A stretch of DNA of 64,000 nucleotides, from the NCBI RefSeq assembly GCF_900167375.1, contig NZ_FUWY01000008.1:1-64000 (forward strand), given 5' to 3'. Below the pieces are notes generated by a model. The model saw only the letters and a program-made list of their open reading frames with translations, did no database searches and was not told the DNA's origin. The position numbers were made by a program, and so were the translations under genes. This stretch comes from Anaerorhabdus furcosa (GTDB lineage: Bacteria > Bacillota_I > Bacilli_A > Erysipelotrichales > Erysipelotrichaceae). Positions 37,517 to 45,947 of the stretch are shown piece after piece. Each line of letters starts with the position of its first letter. Position 1 is the first letter of the stretch.

Positions 37517-38788
37517 TTAGATAATTTTATATCCACCTACAGGACGAATCGATAAGACAAAACATGATCCATCACCATAAATTTCATTCATTTGATTCTT
37601 ATATTCTTCTAACATCGTTTTTGGTACAAATGCTTGAATTGTACCTGCTAAACCACCACCATGAACACGGTATGCACCTGAATTTTGAAGAAGTTGTTCA
37701 GATATCGCAAGAGCCAAGGATAAGTTTTGATTTTCAATATCTTTTGTTGTATACACATTTTGTAGATACATATATGAAGAATATCCAGATTCAATAATTA
37801 ATTTTTTGAATGTTTCTAAGTCATTGTTTTTAAGTGCGTTAACTTGATCAATTACACGATCAGTTTCATTAAAGAAGTGAATTGCACGAAGAAGTGCACG
37901 ATCGCTACATTGTTCACGAATTTTCTTGATATTTTTTAAGAACTCTTCTTTTGTACATTGAGAAAGAACTTCTTTACCTAAGACTTTTGCAACATCTTTC
38001 ATCTCTTTTGGCATCAATCCATATTCATCAGATAAATCAGCATGCGAACCCTTTGTATCCACAAGGCACAATGCATAATCAGAATGTGCAAAATCAAATT
38101 TAACTTGTTCTACAATTGGATTTTGTTTATCTTTGAAATCAATAGTAACAAAACCACCTACAGAACATGCCATTTGATCAAGTAATCCACATGGTTTCAT
38201 AAAATAATTGTTTTCTGCATATTGACCAATTTTTGCAATTTCTACATGATCAATTTTACCATCATTATAAATTTCAGAAAGAATAGTTCCAAGCAATACC
38301 TCGAAAGCAGCACTTGATGATATACCAGAACCTTGTAAAACATTACTATGACTAATAGCTTTAAAACCACCAATGTGATAACCAAGTTCTTTAAAACGTG
38401 CTAAGGTGCCACGAATTAATGATTCAGAAGTAAATTTTTCTTCTTCTTTAATTGCTAAATCGTCAACACTTACAGGTTTTACTTCAAATCCTTCAGCGTA
38501 GTATTCACATGCATTTGCGCATGGCACAACGACTGTTGCAATATCCATGTTTACACTTGCTGCAAGTACTCGACCTTGCTGATGATCGGTATGGTTTCCC
38601 CCTACTTCAGTTCTTCCTGGAGCACAAATCAAATGAGCTTCATCATCACCAAATTTAGCCAATGCTTGATCTAATAATTTTGCGTAACGATCTTTTTCAT
38701 TTTCAATGTCATCACGACAATTAATCATTTTTAATTGTTCATCAAATTTTCCTGCAAGTAGGTTTTGTTTAATTTCTGTAATTTTCAT
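37517..38788 (-). CDS. galK: Galactokinase
   Basis: GHMP kinase that phosphorylates galactose at C1 (Leloir pathway). A 423-residue product: APGRTEVGGNHTDHQQG near the start is the galactokinase signature (a GGNHTDH variant of GEHTDY), LQGSGISSSAAFEVLLGTIL is the ATP-binding GHMP motif, and YRVHGGGLAGTIQAFVP is the C-terminal motif. The ATG at 38788 has AGGAGAG before it; a longer frame from 38839 overlaps galM. It follows galM by ten bases. galT and galE are not in the window. Confidence 0.93.
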   Translation of the reverse strand: MKITEIKQNLLAGKFDEQLKMINCRDDIENEKDRYAKLLDQALAKFGDDEAHLICAPGRTEVGGNHTDHQQGRVLAASVNMDIATVVVPCANACEYYAEGFEVKPVSVDDLAIKEEEKFTSESLIRGTLARFKELGYHIGGFKAISHSNVLQGSGISSSAAFEVLLGTILSEIYNDGKIDHVEIAKIGQYAENNYFMKPCGLLDQMACSVGGFVTIDFKDKQNPIVEQVKFDFAHSDYALCLVDTKGSHADLSDEYGLMPKEMKDVAKVLGKEVLSQCTKEEFLKNIKKIREQCSDRALLRAIHFFNETDRVIDQVNALKNNDLETFKKLIIESGYSSYMYLQNVYTTKDIENQNLSLALAISEQLLQNSGAYRVHGGGLAGTIQAFVPKTMLEEYKNQMNEIYGDGSCFVLSIRPVGGYKII

Positions 38789-38798
38789 AGCTTCTCTC

Positions 38799-39809
38799 CT
38801 AATTAAATATGAATTGTGTTTTATGATGCCAAACTTCACCTTTTCTTATAATCGGTTGAATTTGGTTTTTAGTTTGAATTGCGTTGGGATAAAATTGTGT
38901 TTCAAAACAAATTGAACTTCGCCTTGGAAATTCACCATTTTCTTTTGTATCGGTATAATTGCCTTCTAAGAAATTACTGGTATACATATGAAATCCAGGT
39001 AAATCAGAGAGGACCGTCATTTCAATCTCTTTTCCTTTGCATCTTGCGAATTCTCTAAAGCCTTCACCATCAACAAGGAAATGATGGTCATAACCATTAC
39101 CATTTAGAAGTTGCTCTTCTTGATTGTTTATATCTTTTCCAATTGGTTTAAACGAAGTAAAATCAAATGCTGTTTTCTTCACATCATAAACATCTTCATG
39201 TGTGCAACCATCAGCATCAACTCCTGCAAATTGAGTAGCATTGATTTTTACCTCATGTTCCATTGCAGTCTTACTGGTTGGACCATCCAAATTAAAGAAT
39301 GAATGATTTGTAACATTCAATAATGTATCTTCATCACTTTGCGCATCAACAATATAATTAAATCCATTCTCGATTAATTCATAGGTTACCTTTACACGAA
39401 CATTTCCTGGATAGCCTTCTTCCATGTGAGGGCTTACATATTCAAATGCAATTGAGTCTTCTCCTCCATGTGCTTTCCACATCTTCGTATCAAACCCAAA
39501 TTCACCCCCATGCAAAGAATTTCCATTATTGTTAATTGGTACATGATAGGTTTTTCCATTTAATTCAAATTCACCTTTACCAATACGATTGCATACACGA
39601 CCAATTGTTTGTCCCATGTATTTTACTTGCGACTGGTACCCTTGAACATTTGTAAATCCTTGAACAACATCAATTCCTTTATCCTTAATCACTAAAGATA
39701 CTAAAGTTGCTCCATAATCTGTAACTGACATTTGAATCGTGTCATTTTCAATTGTATAAAGTGTTGCTTCCTGATTGAAGCTAGTAAGTCCAAATGATTT
39801 CATTTCCAT
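38799..39809 (-). CDS. galM: Aldose 1-epimerase (mutarotase)
   Basis: Interconverts alpha and beta forms of galactose ahead of galactokinase. The 336-residue product shows RVCNRIGKGEFELNGKTYHVPINN with NSLHGG (catalytic His region), VTNHSFFNLDG (second His) and CFETQFYPNAIQ (catalytic Glu). The ATG overlaps the rnc stop (TAATG), so galM and galK are translated from an rnc-led message; a second in-frame ATG is two codons later. Confidence 0.93.
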   Translation of the reverse strand: MEMKSFGLTSFNQEATLYTIENDTIQMSVTDYGATLVSLVIKDKGIDVVQGFTNVQGYQSQVKYMGQTIGRVCNRIGKGEFELNGKTYHVPINNNGNSLHGGEFGFDTKMWKAHGGEDSIAFEYVSPHMEEGYPGNVRVKVTYELIENGFNYIVDAQSDEDTLLNVTNHSFFNLDGPTSKTAMEHEVKINATQFAGVDADGCTHEDVYDVKKTAFDFTSFKPIGKDINNQEEQLLNGNGYDHHFLVDGEGFREFARCKGKEIEMTVLSDLPGFHMYTSNFLEGNYTDTKENGEFPRRSSICFETQFYPNAIQTKNQIQPIIRKGEVWHHKTQFIFN

Positions 39810-40486
39810 TATTTCACCATCTTTTCAAAAGCATCTTTTGCTGCCATTTGTTCTGCTTTCTTTTTACTATTTCCAATTCCTTTTCCCAGTACAATATCAT
39901 CCAATTTAACTTGGATTTCAAATCGCGGATTATTACTTGGTCCAGTCATTTTAATTACTTCATAGGTAACTGTTTTTCTCGTATCAGACTGAACAAATTC
40001 TTGTAGTTTTGTTTTATAATCCATAACGATAACTTGATTTGGATCTTGTAAGCGCGAAGTAATTACTTCATTTAGAATATTATCAATAGGGTCCATTCCA
40101 CCATCCATGAATAAAGCACCCAAAAAAGCTTCAAACATGTCGGATACAATTGAATCTCTTTGTCTACCACCAGACTTTTCTTCTCCCGAACCTAGTAGTA
40201 AAAAATCATTTAATTTTAATTCTTTTGCATAAATAGATAATGCTTTCTCACAGACTAACTGAGCACGTAGTGTCGTCATATGCCCCTCGTCTAACGGTGG
40301 TTCAATTCTAAATATCTTATCAGAAATCCACAATTGAAGAACCGCATCTCCCATAAACTCAAGTCGTTCATTATCATTTTTGCTACGGTGTTCATTTACA
40401 TAAGAAGAATGCATAAATGCTTGCATAATCAGAGGTTCATTATGTATTTCAATCCCTCTATTTTTTAACCATGATGTGATATTCAT
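39809..40486 (-). CDS. rnc: Ribonuclease III
   Basis: Double-strand-specific RNase for rRNA and mRNA processing. The 225-residue product carries the signature ERLEFMGDAVLQLWISDKIF with catalytic acidic residues, DMFEAFLGALFMDGG, and a C-terminal dsRNA-binding domain (about 155-225; LGKGIGNSKKKAEQMAAKDAFEK). It follows recG by 15 bases and overlaps galM. In Bacillus rnc groups with smc and ftsY, so the position here is different. Confidence 0.96.
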   Translation of the reverse strand: MNITSWLKNRGIEIHNEPLIMQAFMHSSYVNEHRSKNDNERLEFMGDAVLQLWISDKIFRIEPPLDEGHMTTLRAQLVCEKALSIYAKELKLNDFLLLGSGEEKSGGRQRDSIVSDMFEAFLGALFMDGGMDPIDNILNEVITSRLQDPNQVIVMDYKTKLQEFVQSDTRKTVTYEVIKMTGPSNNPRFEIQVKLDDIVLGKGIGNSKKKAEQMAAKDAFEKMVK

Positions 40487-40501
40487 ATGTCATCTCCTTT
40501 A

Positions 40502-42526
40502 TTAATCCATGGTAGAAAGAGCGTTTTCATTGATTAAAAGCACTTTCTTAATTAATCGTTCATTTTCAATATTCGTACTTTCATCCAAAATCTCTTGGAC
40601 ATCTTTTCTTGTTGTTTCAATGATTTTCGTGTCTTCTACTAAATTGCCCAATAAAAAGGCAGGTAAACCACTTTGTCTTGTCCCTAGTATATCACCAGGA
40701 CCCCTTAAACGTAAGTCTTCAAAGGAAATTTCAAAACCATTGTTTGATTTTACTAAAACATTTAATCGTTCCAAACTCTCTTGTTCTTTACTATCTGTAA
40801 GTAAATAACATATCCCTTGGTGTGATCCTCTTTGTACTCTACCACGCAATTGATGCAATTGACTTAGTCCAAAGCGATGGGCATCATAGATGATCATACA
40901 TGTTGCATTGACTACATTAATTCCTACTTCAATTACAGTTGTAGAAACAAGAATTTGAATTTTATTTTTCTTAAAATCTTGCATCACTTGTTCCTTTTCA
41001 TCACTACTCATTTTGCCATGAAGAATACCCACTGTGGCAATCCCTTTAAATTGCTTTTGTAAGTTTTCATAAATATCCACAACATTTCGTGCTGAAAAGT
41101 TTTCACTTTCTTCAATTGCACTACAAACTACATAAATTTGTCGTCCTTCTTGAAGTATTTCTTTTACATCACTTAAGACACTTCGAAAGCTATTCTCTTC
41201 AATAAGAACTGTCTTTACTTCTTTTCTCCCGCTTGGCATCGTTTCAATCGTAGTGACATCCATATCACCATATAATGTATTAGCTAATGTTCTTGGAATG
41301 GGTGTTGCACTCATCAAAAGAAAATCTACTTTATCCCCTTTATCCAATAATTTCCTTCTTTGTTCAACACCAAATCGATGTTGCTCATCTGCGACAACAA
41401 ATCCCAAATCTTTAAATACTACATCTGCTTGAATTAATGAATGCGTCCCTACTAAAATATCAATTTTACCTTCTTTTAAATTTTCTAGAATTTCTTTTTT
41501 CTTGATGGTTGGTAGCGCTGAGTATAGAACTTCAATTTTTAAATCCGTTGAACGTAACAAATCTTTCAAAGATAGATAATGTTGTTTTGCAAGGATTTCA
41601 GTTGGAGCAAGTAATGCAGCTTGTTTTTTGGAATATGAACAAGCTACCATACCTAGTGCTGCAACAACTGTTTTACCACAACCTACATCACCTTGTATTA
41701 AGCGATACATAACATGATCACTTTGTAAGTCTTCTAAAACATCATTTACTGCTTTCACTTGGTCTTTTGTAAGAGGAAATGGCAAATGATTCGCAAGTAC
41801 AAAAACATCATCAAAATTAAAGTTTTTTCCTTGTTTGTGTTCAACCTTTTCATTTTGTTTCCTTATGAGTTGAATAGCTAAATGAAACTTTAAAAACTCT
41901 TCATATTTCAAGGTACGAATCGCTAAGCTAACATCAGTTGCATTCTCAGGAAAATGTATTTTTTCATAGGCATCTTTTTTATCTAATAAACGATATCGCT
42001 CTCTATACTTTGAAGGAACATCATTTTCAATTGTGGCTTTGCTATTATCAAAACAACGTCGCAGTACATCTTGCATGTTTTTTTGTGTTAAACCATATTT
42101 CAAAGGATAAACTGGTTGAATACCCAATTGTTCATTGAGTGGCCTAAAATTATATTGAATTGCTGTTACTTTACGATTACCTTCATATTTACCAATAATT
42201 GTAATAACTTGCCCCAATTCCATTTTATTAATCCATGGACGATTAAATAAAGTAATATCAAAAACATCATCTTCATTCTCTACTTGGAATTTTGTCATTG
42301 TACGAGATCCTTTAAATCGAATACTTTTTGGATACGTAATAACGCGTGCCTCAAAGACAACTTTATCTTTTATTTGCCAATGATCATATTCTTTTAATTC
42401 AAGTTGTTCATAACGAAAAGGATAGTACGATAGTAAATCTTCTGCATCATATAGACTCATTTGATTTAATATTTCAATTTTTTTAGGTGGTATCTTACAC
42501 GCTTTCAATGAGAGTACCATAGCCAT
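40502..42526 (-). CDS. recG: ATP-dependent DNA helicase RecG
   Basis: Branch-migration helicase that restarts stalled forks. A 674-residue protein: N-terminal wedge (OB) domain, Walker A GDVGCGKTVVAALG, the Walker B variant VADEQHRFG, SATPIPRTLA, and GRVQRGSHQGICYLL motif VI. Length and order are normal. In Bacillus recG follows yloU-yloV; here a 3.4-kb block of other genes separates them. Confidence 0.96.
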   Translation of the reverse strand: MAMVLSLKACKIPPKKIEILNQMSLYDAEDLLSYYPFRYEQLELKEYDHWQIKDKVVFEARVITYPKSIRFKGSRTMTKFQVENEDDVFDITLFNRPWINKMELGQVITIIGKYEGNRKVTAIQYNFRPLNEQLGIQPVYPLKYGLTQKNMQDVLRRCFDNSKATIENDVPSKYRERYRLLDKKDAYEKIHFPENATDVSLAIRTLKYEEFLKFHLAIQLIRKQNEKVEHKQGKNFNFDDVFVLANHLPFPLTKDQVKAVNDVLEDLQSDHVMYRLIQGDVGCGKTVVAALGMVACSYSKKQAALLAPTEILAKQHYLSLKDLLRSTDLKIEVLYSALPTIKKKEILENLKEGKIDILVGTHSLIQADVVFKDLGFVVADEQHRFGVEQRRKLLDKGDKVDFLLMSATPIPRTLANTLYGDMDVTTIETMPSGRKEVKTVLIEENSFRSVLSDVKEILQEGRQIYVVCSAIEESENFSARNVVDIYENLQKQFKGIATVGILHGKMSSDEKEQVMQDFKKNKIQILVSTTVIEVGINVVNATCMIIYDAHRFGLSQLHQLRGRVQRGSHQGICYLLTDSKEQESLERLNVLVKSNNGFEISFEDLRLRGPGDILGTRQSGLPAFLLGNLVEDTKIIETTRKDVQEILDESTNIENERLIKKVLLINENALSTMD

Positions 42527-42533
42527 TACCTCC

Positions 42534-43478
42534 TTACTTTGTTAAATCATATCTTATTTTCAATTTTTTATCTTTAACTTCAACTTTTGCAAACCCACCA
42601 TTTACAAATGGCATCGTTGGTGCAACATGTCCTACTTGCACTTGATAAATCACAGGTATCTTTACATTTAAGTCATTGATTACATCTTCTAAAGATAAAC
42701 CCAATACTTCTTCATCATATCTCATTTTACCAATAAGAATCGCTTGTACGTTATCAAAATACCCTAATTGGTTTAGTTGCCATAGACAGCGCTTTAATCC
42801 AGCAACCGTATAATCAAATGCTTCCAAGTACCAAATAATCTTTGATTCCTTTTTCATGAACTGTTTGATGTTATCATATTCTGTACCCAGTAAATTCATG
42901 ATGATATCCAAATTACCACCCATCATTCTACCTTCAACATTGATTTTATGTTTCTTATTTGTACAAACAAACTCATCAGCATACTGCGCAAATTCAGTTT
43001 TCTCATTCAACAATAAATTCAGTAAGTCATAAGATGCTTCCTCTGTTTGCTGACTAAAGCATTCCAACATATTCATCGCATGGATTGATGCAAGATTACT
43101 TTTAGTCGCAAGAGGTTGAATCATACTCGTATTGTCAGAGAACCCTACAAACCATTTTGCCTTACTTTTTTTTAGTAAATCAAAATCTATATAAGGAAGA
43201 ATTTCAATCATTCTCTCTCCACCACTCACAACCCAAAGAAAATCAATCGAATCATCCAAGTAGAATTTCATAAATTCTTTCGCTCTATTTTTTGGTGTAT
43301 CACTTTGCGCCTTTATAAGCTCATCTATTTTTTTGCTTTCTACTATTTTAAAACCTAAATGTTCCAATTGTGCTTTACTTATCAAGTAATCATTTAAGTA
43401 CTTCTCACTACCCACTCCACATGATGGTGCGATAACTCCAATTGTTGCATTTTCATTAATTGGTTTTGGTATCCTCAT
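42534..43478 (-). CDS. LD-carboxypeptidase, S66 family (MccF/LdcA-like)
   Basis: A 314-residue serine peptidase. ENATIGVIAPSCG opens the family fold; the nucleophile Ser is in WFVGFSDNTS, the Glu in IIWYLEAFDY and the His in QVGHVAPTMPFVNGG, completing the Ser-Glu-His triad. LdcA members trim the terminal D-Ala of recycled murein tetrapeptides; MccF members cleave the microcin C antibiotic. No signal peptide, so cytosolic. Which of the two roles applies cannot be settled; the nearby resistance-like genes make self-protection possible. Eight bases upstream of recG. Confidence 0.9.
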   Translation of the reverse strand: MRIPKPINENATIGVIAPSCGVGSEKYLNDYLISKAQLEHLGFKIVESKKIDELIKAQSDTPKNRAKEFMKFYLDDSIDFLWVVSGGERMIEILPYIDFDLLKKSKAKWFVGFSDNTSMIQPLATKSNLASIHAMNMLECFSQQTEEASYDLLNLLLNEKTEFAQYADEFVCTNKKHKINVEGRMMGGNLDIIMNLLGTEYDNIKQFMKKESKIIWYLEAFDYTVAGLKRCLWQLNQLGYFDNVQAILIGKMRYDEEVLGLSLEDVINDLNVKIPVIYQVQVGHVAPTMPFVNGGFAKVEVKDKKLKIRYDLTK

Positions 43479-43522
43479 TTTCTACACCTCTACTGTATTA
43501 TTGTAACTTACACTTATAAGAA

Positions 43523-43542
43523 AAACCATCACTAGATGGTTT
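43523..43542 (-). terminator. Terminator after the lincosamide nucleotidyltransferase gene
   Basis: Eight-base stem (AAACCATC with GATGGTTT, loop acta), followed on the minus strand by TTTTTCTTATAAG. Confidence 0.78.
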
Positions 43543-43556
43543 CCTGCTTAACATTA

Positions 43557-44048
43557 TTAATTACTCGATAATTCCTCTAAGCACTTCAAATCATGGATAT
43601 CTGATTCTCTTAATTCATAACCACTGTGAAATACTTTTTGTCCCTCAATACTAATACATGGTATTTTTCTTCCTTCAAAGATAGTTTGTCCAAAATACTT
43701 TGCATCAATGTTATAAAAACCACCCTCTAAATCTGATTGTTTACATGATCCATCTTCCTCAATAATAAATGGATGAATGTCCAAGTAACCTAATTCTGGA
43801 TGATATAATTCCGCTCTAACTGGCATCCAATCTGTTTCGACTTGATACCCTACTTTTATTAGCGTATCGAGTAATCGTTCTGTTTCATTCGCATCATAAT
43901 TGATGTCTATATCCCGATGATGACGAGTTTGTTTACCTACTAAAGCATCCACACCCCAGCCACCATCTAACCAATATGTAATTTGTATTTCTTCAAAAAG
44001 ATCGATTACTTTCAATAAATCTTCTTTTGTTACGATTTCTTTTTTCAT
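43557..44048 (-). CDS. lnu: Lincosamide nucleotidyltransferase, Lnu(A)/(C)/(D)-like
   Basis: A 163-residue nucleotidyltransferase. Typical Lnu features are TYWLDGGWGVDALVGKQTR with HHRDIDINYDA (the metal-binding Asp pair), DWMPVRAELYHPELGYLDIHP, KIPCISIEGQKVFHSGYEL and the length. As recalled, Lnu(A)-type proteins carry the same WLDGGWGVD, HRDIDI, GYLDIHP and FHSGY blocks. Such enzymes adenylylate lincomycin and clindamycin. It is the last gene in a run with GNAT acetyltransferases. Whether it gives resistance is not shown by sequence; some chromosomal relatives are weak. Confidence 0.85.
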   Translation of the reverse strand: MKKEIVTKEDLLKVIDLFEEIQITYWLDGGWGVDALVGKQTRHHRDIDINYDANETERLLDTLIKVGYQVETDWMPVRAELYHPELGYLDIHPFIIEEDGSCKQSDLEGGFYNIDAKYFGQTIFEGRKIPCISIEGQKVFHSGYELRESDIHDLKCLEELSSN

Positions 44049-44061
44049 CTTTGATTACCTC

Positions 44062-44559
44062 TTATAATTTTATACGGGTATAGTATTCTTTATCATCTTC
44101 ATGATGAATGGTTGCTCCATTATTAAGTTGCGCTTTAATACTCCCTTGATTATCTTTGTTCACTGATAAATAAGCTTCATCAATTCCCATTTTCTTAGCT
44201 TCATTTAAAACTAGTCGCAATCCTTTTGTTGCATAACCTTTTTGTCGATAATTTGGTGATATACCATAACCAATATGCCCCGCACCATTGATTAAAAACT
44301 CATTTAAATAATGTCTCAAATTAAATATTCCTACATAATTTTCTTCATCATCTACCAAGACAAATACGGTATCTGGAACATAGCCTTCTGCTAAATCAAT
44401 ACCGAGAGATGATTTTTCTCTTTTCTTAACATATTCTTTAAATTCATCCAATGTAAATCCATAAGCAATATTCATAAATCCATTTTCATCCTTTTCAAAT
44501 GAACTTTGAAGTGCATATGCTTTTTCAAGGTTAGCTTCCCATAATTTTATTAATTTCAT
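44062..44559 (-). CDS. GNAT family N-acetyltransferase
   Basis: A 165-residue GNAT: acetyl-CoA motif HIGYGISPNYRQKGYATKGLRLVLNEA, then LSVNKDNQGSIKAQLNNGATIHHEDDKEYY. This subgroup (YesJ/RimJ-like) is common in Firmicutes. Substrate unknown. Lies 13 bases before lnu and nine bases after another GNAT gene, so it is part of a small operon. Confidence 0.88.
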   Translation of the reverse strand: MKLIKLWEANLEKAYALQSSFEKDENGFMNIAYGFTLDEFKEYVKKREKSSLGIDLAEGYVPDTVFVLVDDEENYVGIFNLRHYLNEFLINGAGHIGYGISPNYRQKGYATKGLRLVLNEAKKMGIDEAYLSVNKDNQGSIKAQLNNGATIHHEDDKEYYTRIKL

Positions 44560-44568
44560 TTTCTTCCC

Positions 44569-45030
44569 TCATTTTCTAATCATTCGAACAAATGTACCAA
44601 TACCTACATACGTTTCTTGTATTATTTCATCACCATCAATTTCAAACCCTACTTTTTTATAACAATGAATGGCTCGTTTATTCCAATTTCTGACTTCTAA
44701 ATACAGTGGTTTATTGGGATATAATTCATTGGCTTGCAGTATTGCCATTTTCATAAGTTCTTGTCCATACCCCTTATTACAAAGAGTTGGATTGACTCCA
44801 ATTCCCATAAAAACCTCAGTGTCTTCTTCACAAATATTAGTAAAGCCAACTAAGCCCTCCTCATTACGATAAGTCCTATACTTACTTCGTAAATTTGGGT
44901 TAAAGAATATTTTCTGTTCTTTTTTCATTTCTTCATAAGAGGGAAAATTATACATTGCATATTCACCCTCATATTTCCAATTACATATTTCTATTTTATC
45001 TTGATCGCTCAAGTTTGTTACTTTCAACAT
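44569..45030 (-). CDS. GNAT family N-acetyltransferase
   Basis: A 153-residue GNAT with an opening of the RimI/YjdJ-like group (LSDQDKIEICNWKYEGEYAMYNFPSY), acetyl-CoA motif GVNPTLCNKGYGQELMKMAILQA and LEVRNWNKRAIHCYKKVGFEIDG. AAAGGAG lies before the ATG. Substrate unknown. First gene of the run GNAT-GNAT-lnu. Confidence 0.88.
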   Translation of the reverse strand: MLKVTNLSDQDKIEICNWKYEGEYAMYNFPSYEEMKKEQKIFFNPNLRSKYRTYRNEEGLVGFTNICEEDTEVFMGIGVNPTLCNKGYGQELMKMAILQANELYPNKPLYLEVRNWNKRAIHCYKKVGFEIDGDEIIQETYVGIGTFVRMIRK

Positions 45031-45147
45031 GTGTTATCTCCTTTTCATCTATACAAAAATGATTTTTAATTTATAAAAAACAAGTTAACCTTTATATCTT
45101 TTTCATTATGTCACATACTCAATATCTCTATTTAGATGCTATAAAAA

Positions 45148-45603
45148 CTATTTTCTTAATTTCATCTCATTATTCAAAAGTTCAAAACCTAAACGCTGAT
45201 ATAAAGAGATTGCTTTTTCCTCTGCAGTTAAATATAAATTTGTAACACCCTTACTTTCTGATAACCTTATTAACCCTTCAATTAGCTCTTTCATGATTCC
45301 TTGCCCACGAAATTCAGGAATCGTATAAATGCTATAAAGTTTACCTAATCGCCCTGTTGGACAAAATTCATCAGGTAATACTTCAAAAACACAAATTAAG
45401 CCCTTGGCAATAATCTTACCTTCTATTTCTGCAACTAAACCAAAACAGCTACCATCATAAAAGTGTTTTTTAAAATAAGCATCAATATTTATCCTTATAT
45501 CACTTGGTAGTGGCGTAACCGCAATTTCTGTCAAAAAATCAATTCTTAAATCTATTATTTGATTTAAATCTTTAGCCGTTATTTCCCTTAATGTATACTT
45601 CAT
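45148..45603 (-). CDS. GNAT family N-acetyltransferase
   Basis: A 151-residue GNAT: YTLREITAKDLNQIIDLR start, IYTIPEFRGQGIMKELIEGLIRL acetyl-CoA motif, LYLTAEEKAISLYQRLGFELLN end. GGAGGTGA seven bases before the ATG at 45603 fixes the start there. It follows a 68-residue protein by 24 bases. Confidence 0.88.
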   Translation of the reverse strand: MKYTLREITAKDLNQIIDLRIDFLTEIAVTPLPSDIRINIDAYFKKHFYDGSCFGLVAEIEGKIIAKGLICVFEVLPDEFCPTGRLGKLYSIYTIPEFRGQGIMKELIEGLIRLSESKGVTNLYLTAEEKAISLYQRLGFELLNNEMKLRK

Positions 45604-45627
45604 GAAAATCACCTCCACCATTTATTT

Positions 45628-45834
45628 TTAAATTTTTTTATTGAATTCTACTGTTTTATTTTTCATTGAAATTTTCCCAACTTCATATCCATAATCTACT
45701 AATTCTTTCTTCGCATTGAGAAAGGCATGATCAATTGGAAATGATAAAATGTTTTGAATATCATCAAAGCTCAAAACTAATTTTTCATTGCAATTTTCTT
45801 TTATATAGTTCCACAACTCATTATATTTTCCCAT
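45628..45834 (-). CDS. Small conserved protein of unknown function
   Basis: A 68-residue protein: KYNELWNYIKENC, then LSFDDIQNILSFPIDHAFLNAKKELVDYGYEVGKISMKNKTVEF. Similar short sequences are recalled in other Firmicutes, but I cannot name a family. No membrane segment or catalytic motif. A good AGAGGTGA site precedes the ATG. It is upstream of, and probably co-transcribed with, the GNAT at 45148. Confidence 0.72.
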   Translation of the reverse strand: MGKYNELWNYIKENCNEKLVLSFDDIQNILSFPIDHAFLNAKKELVDYGYEVGKISMKNKTVEFNKKI

Positions 45835-45924
45835 GTTATCACCTCTAATTATCTTTCTTTAATCTATTAGAAAAATTGTATCATGTTTTAAAGTGATAGA
45901 ATATTAAATTTTAGAAAAGAAAAA

Positions 45925-45945
45925 CCTTAGCAAATTTTGCTAAGG
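45925..45945 (-). terminator. Terminator of the asp23-fakA operon
   Basis: Stem CCTTAGCA with TGCTAAGG around a short AATT-type loop, directly after the fakA stop, then TTTTTCTTTTC on the minus strand. Confidence 0.88.
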
Positions 45946-45947
45946 CT

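Noticed and set aside
43557-44048. Aminoglycoside nucleotidyltransferase ANT(2'')
   Set aside because: Related fold, but the blocks GYLDIHP and FHSGY and the length match the Lnu group better.
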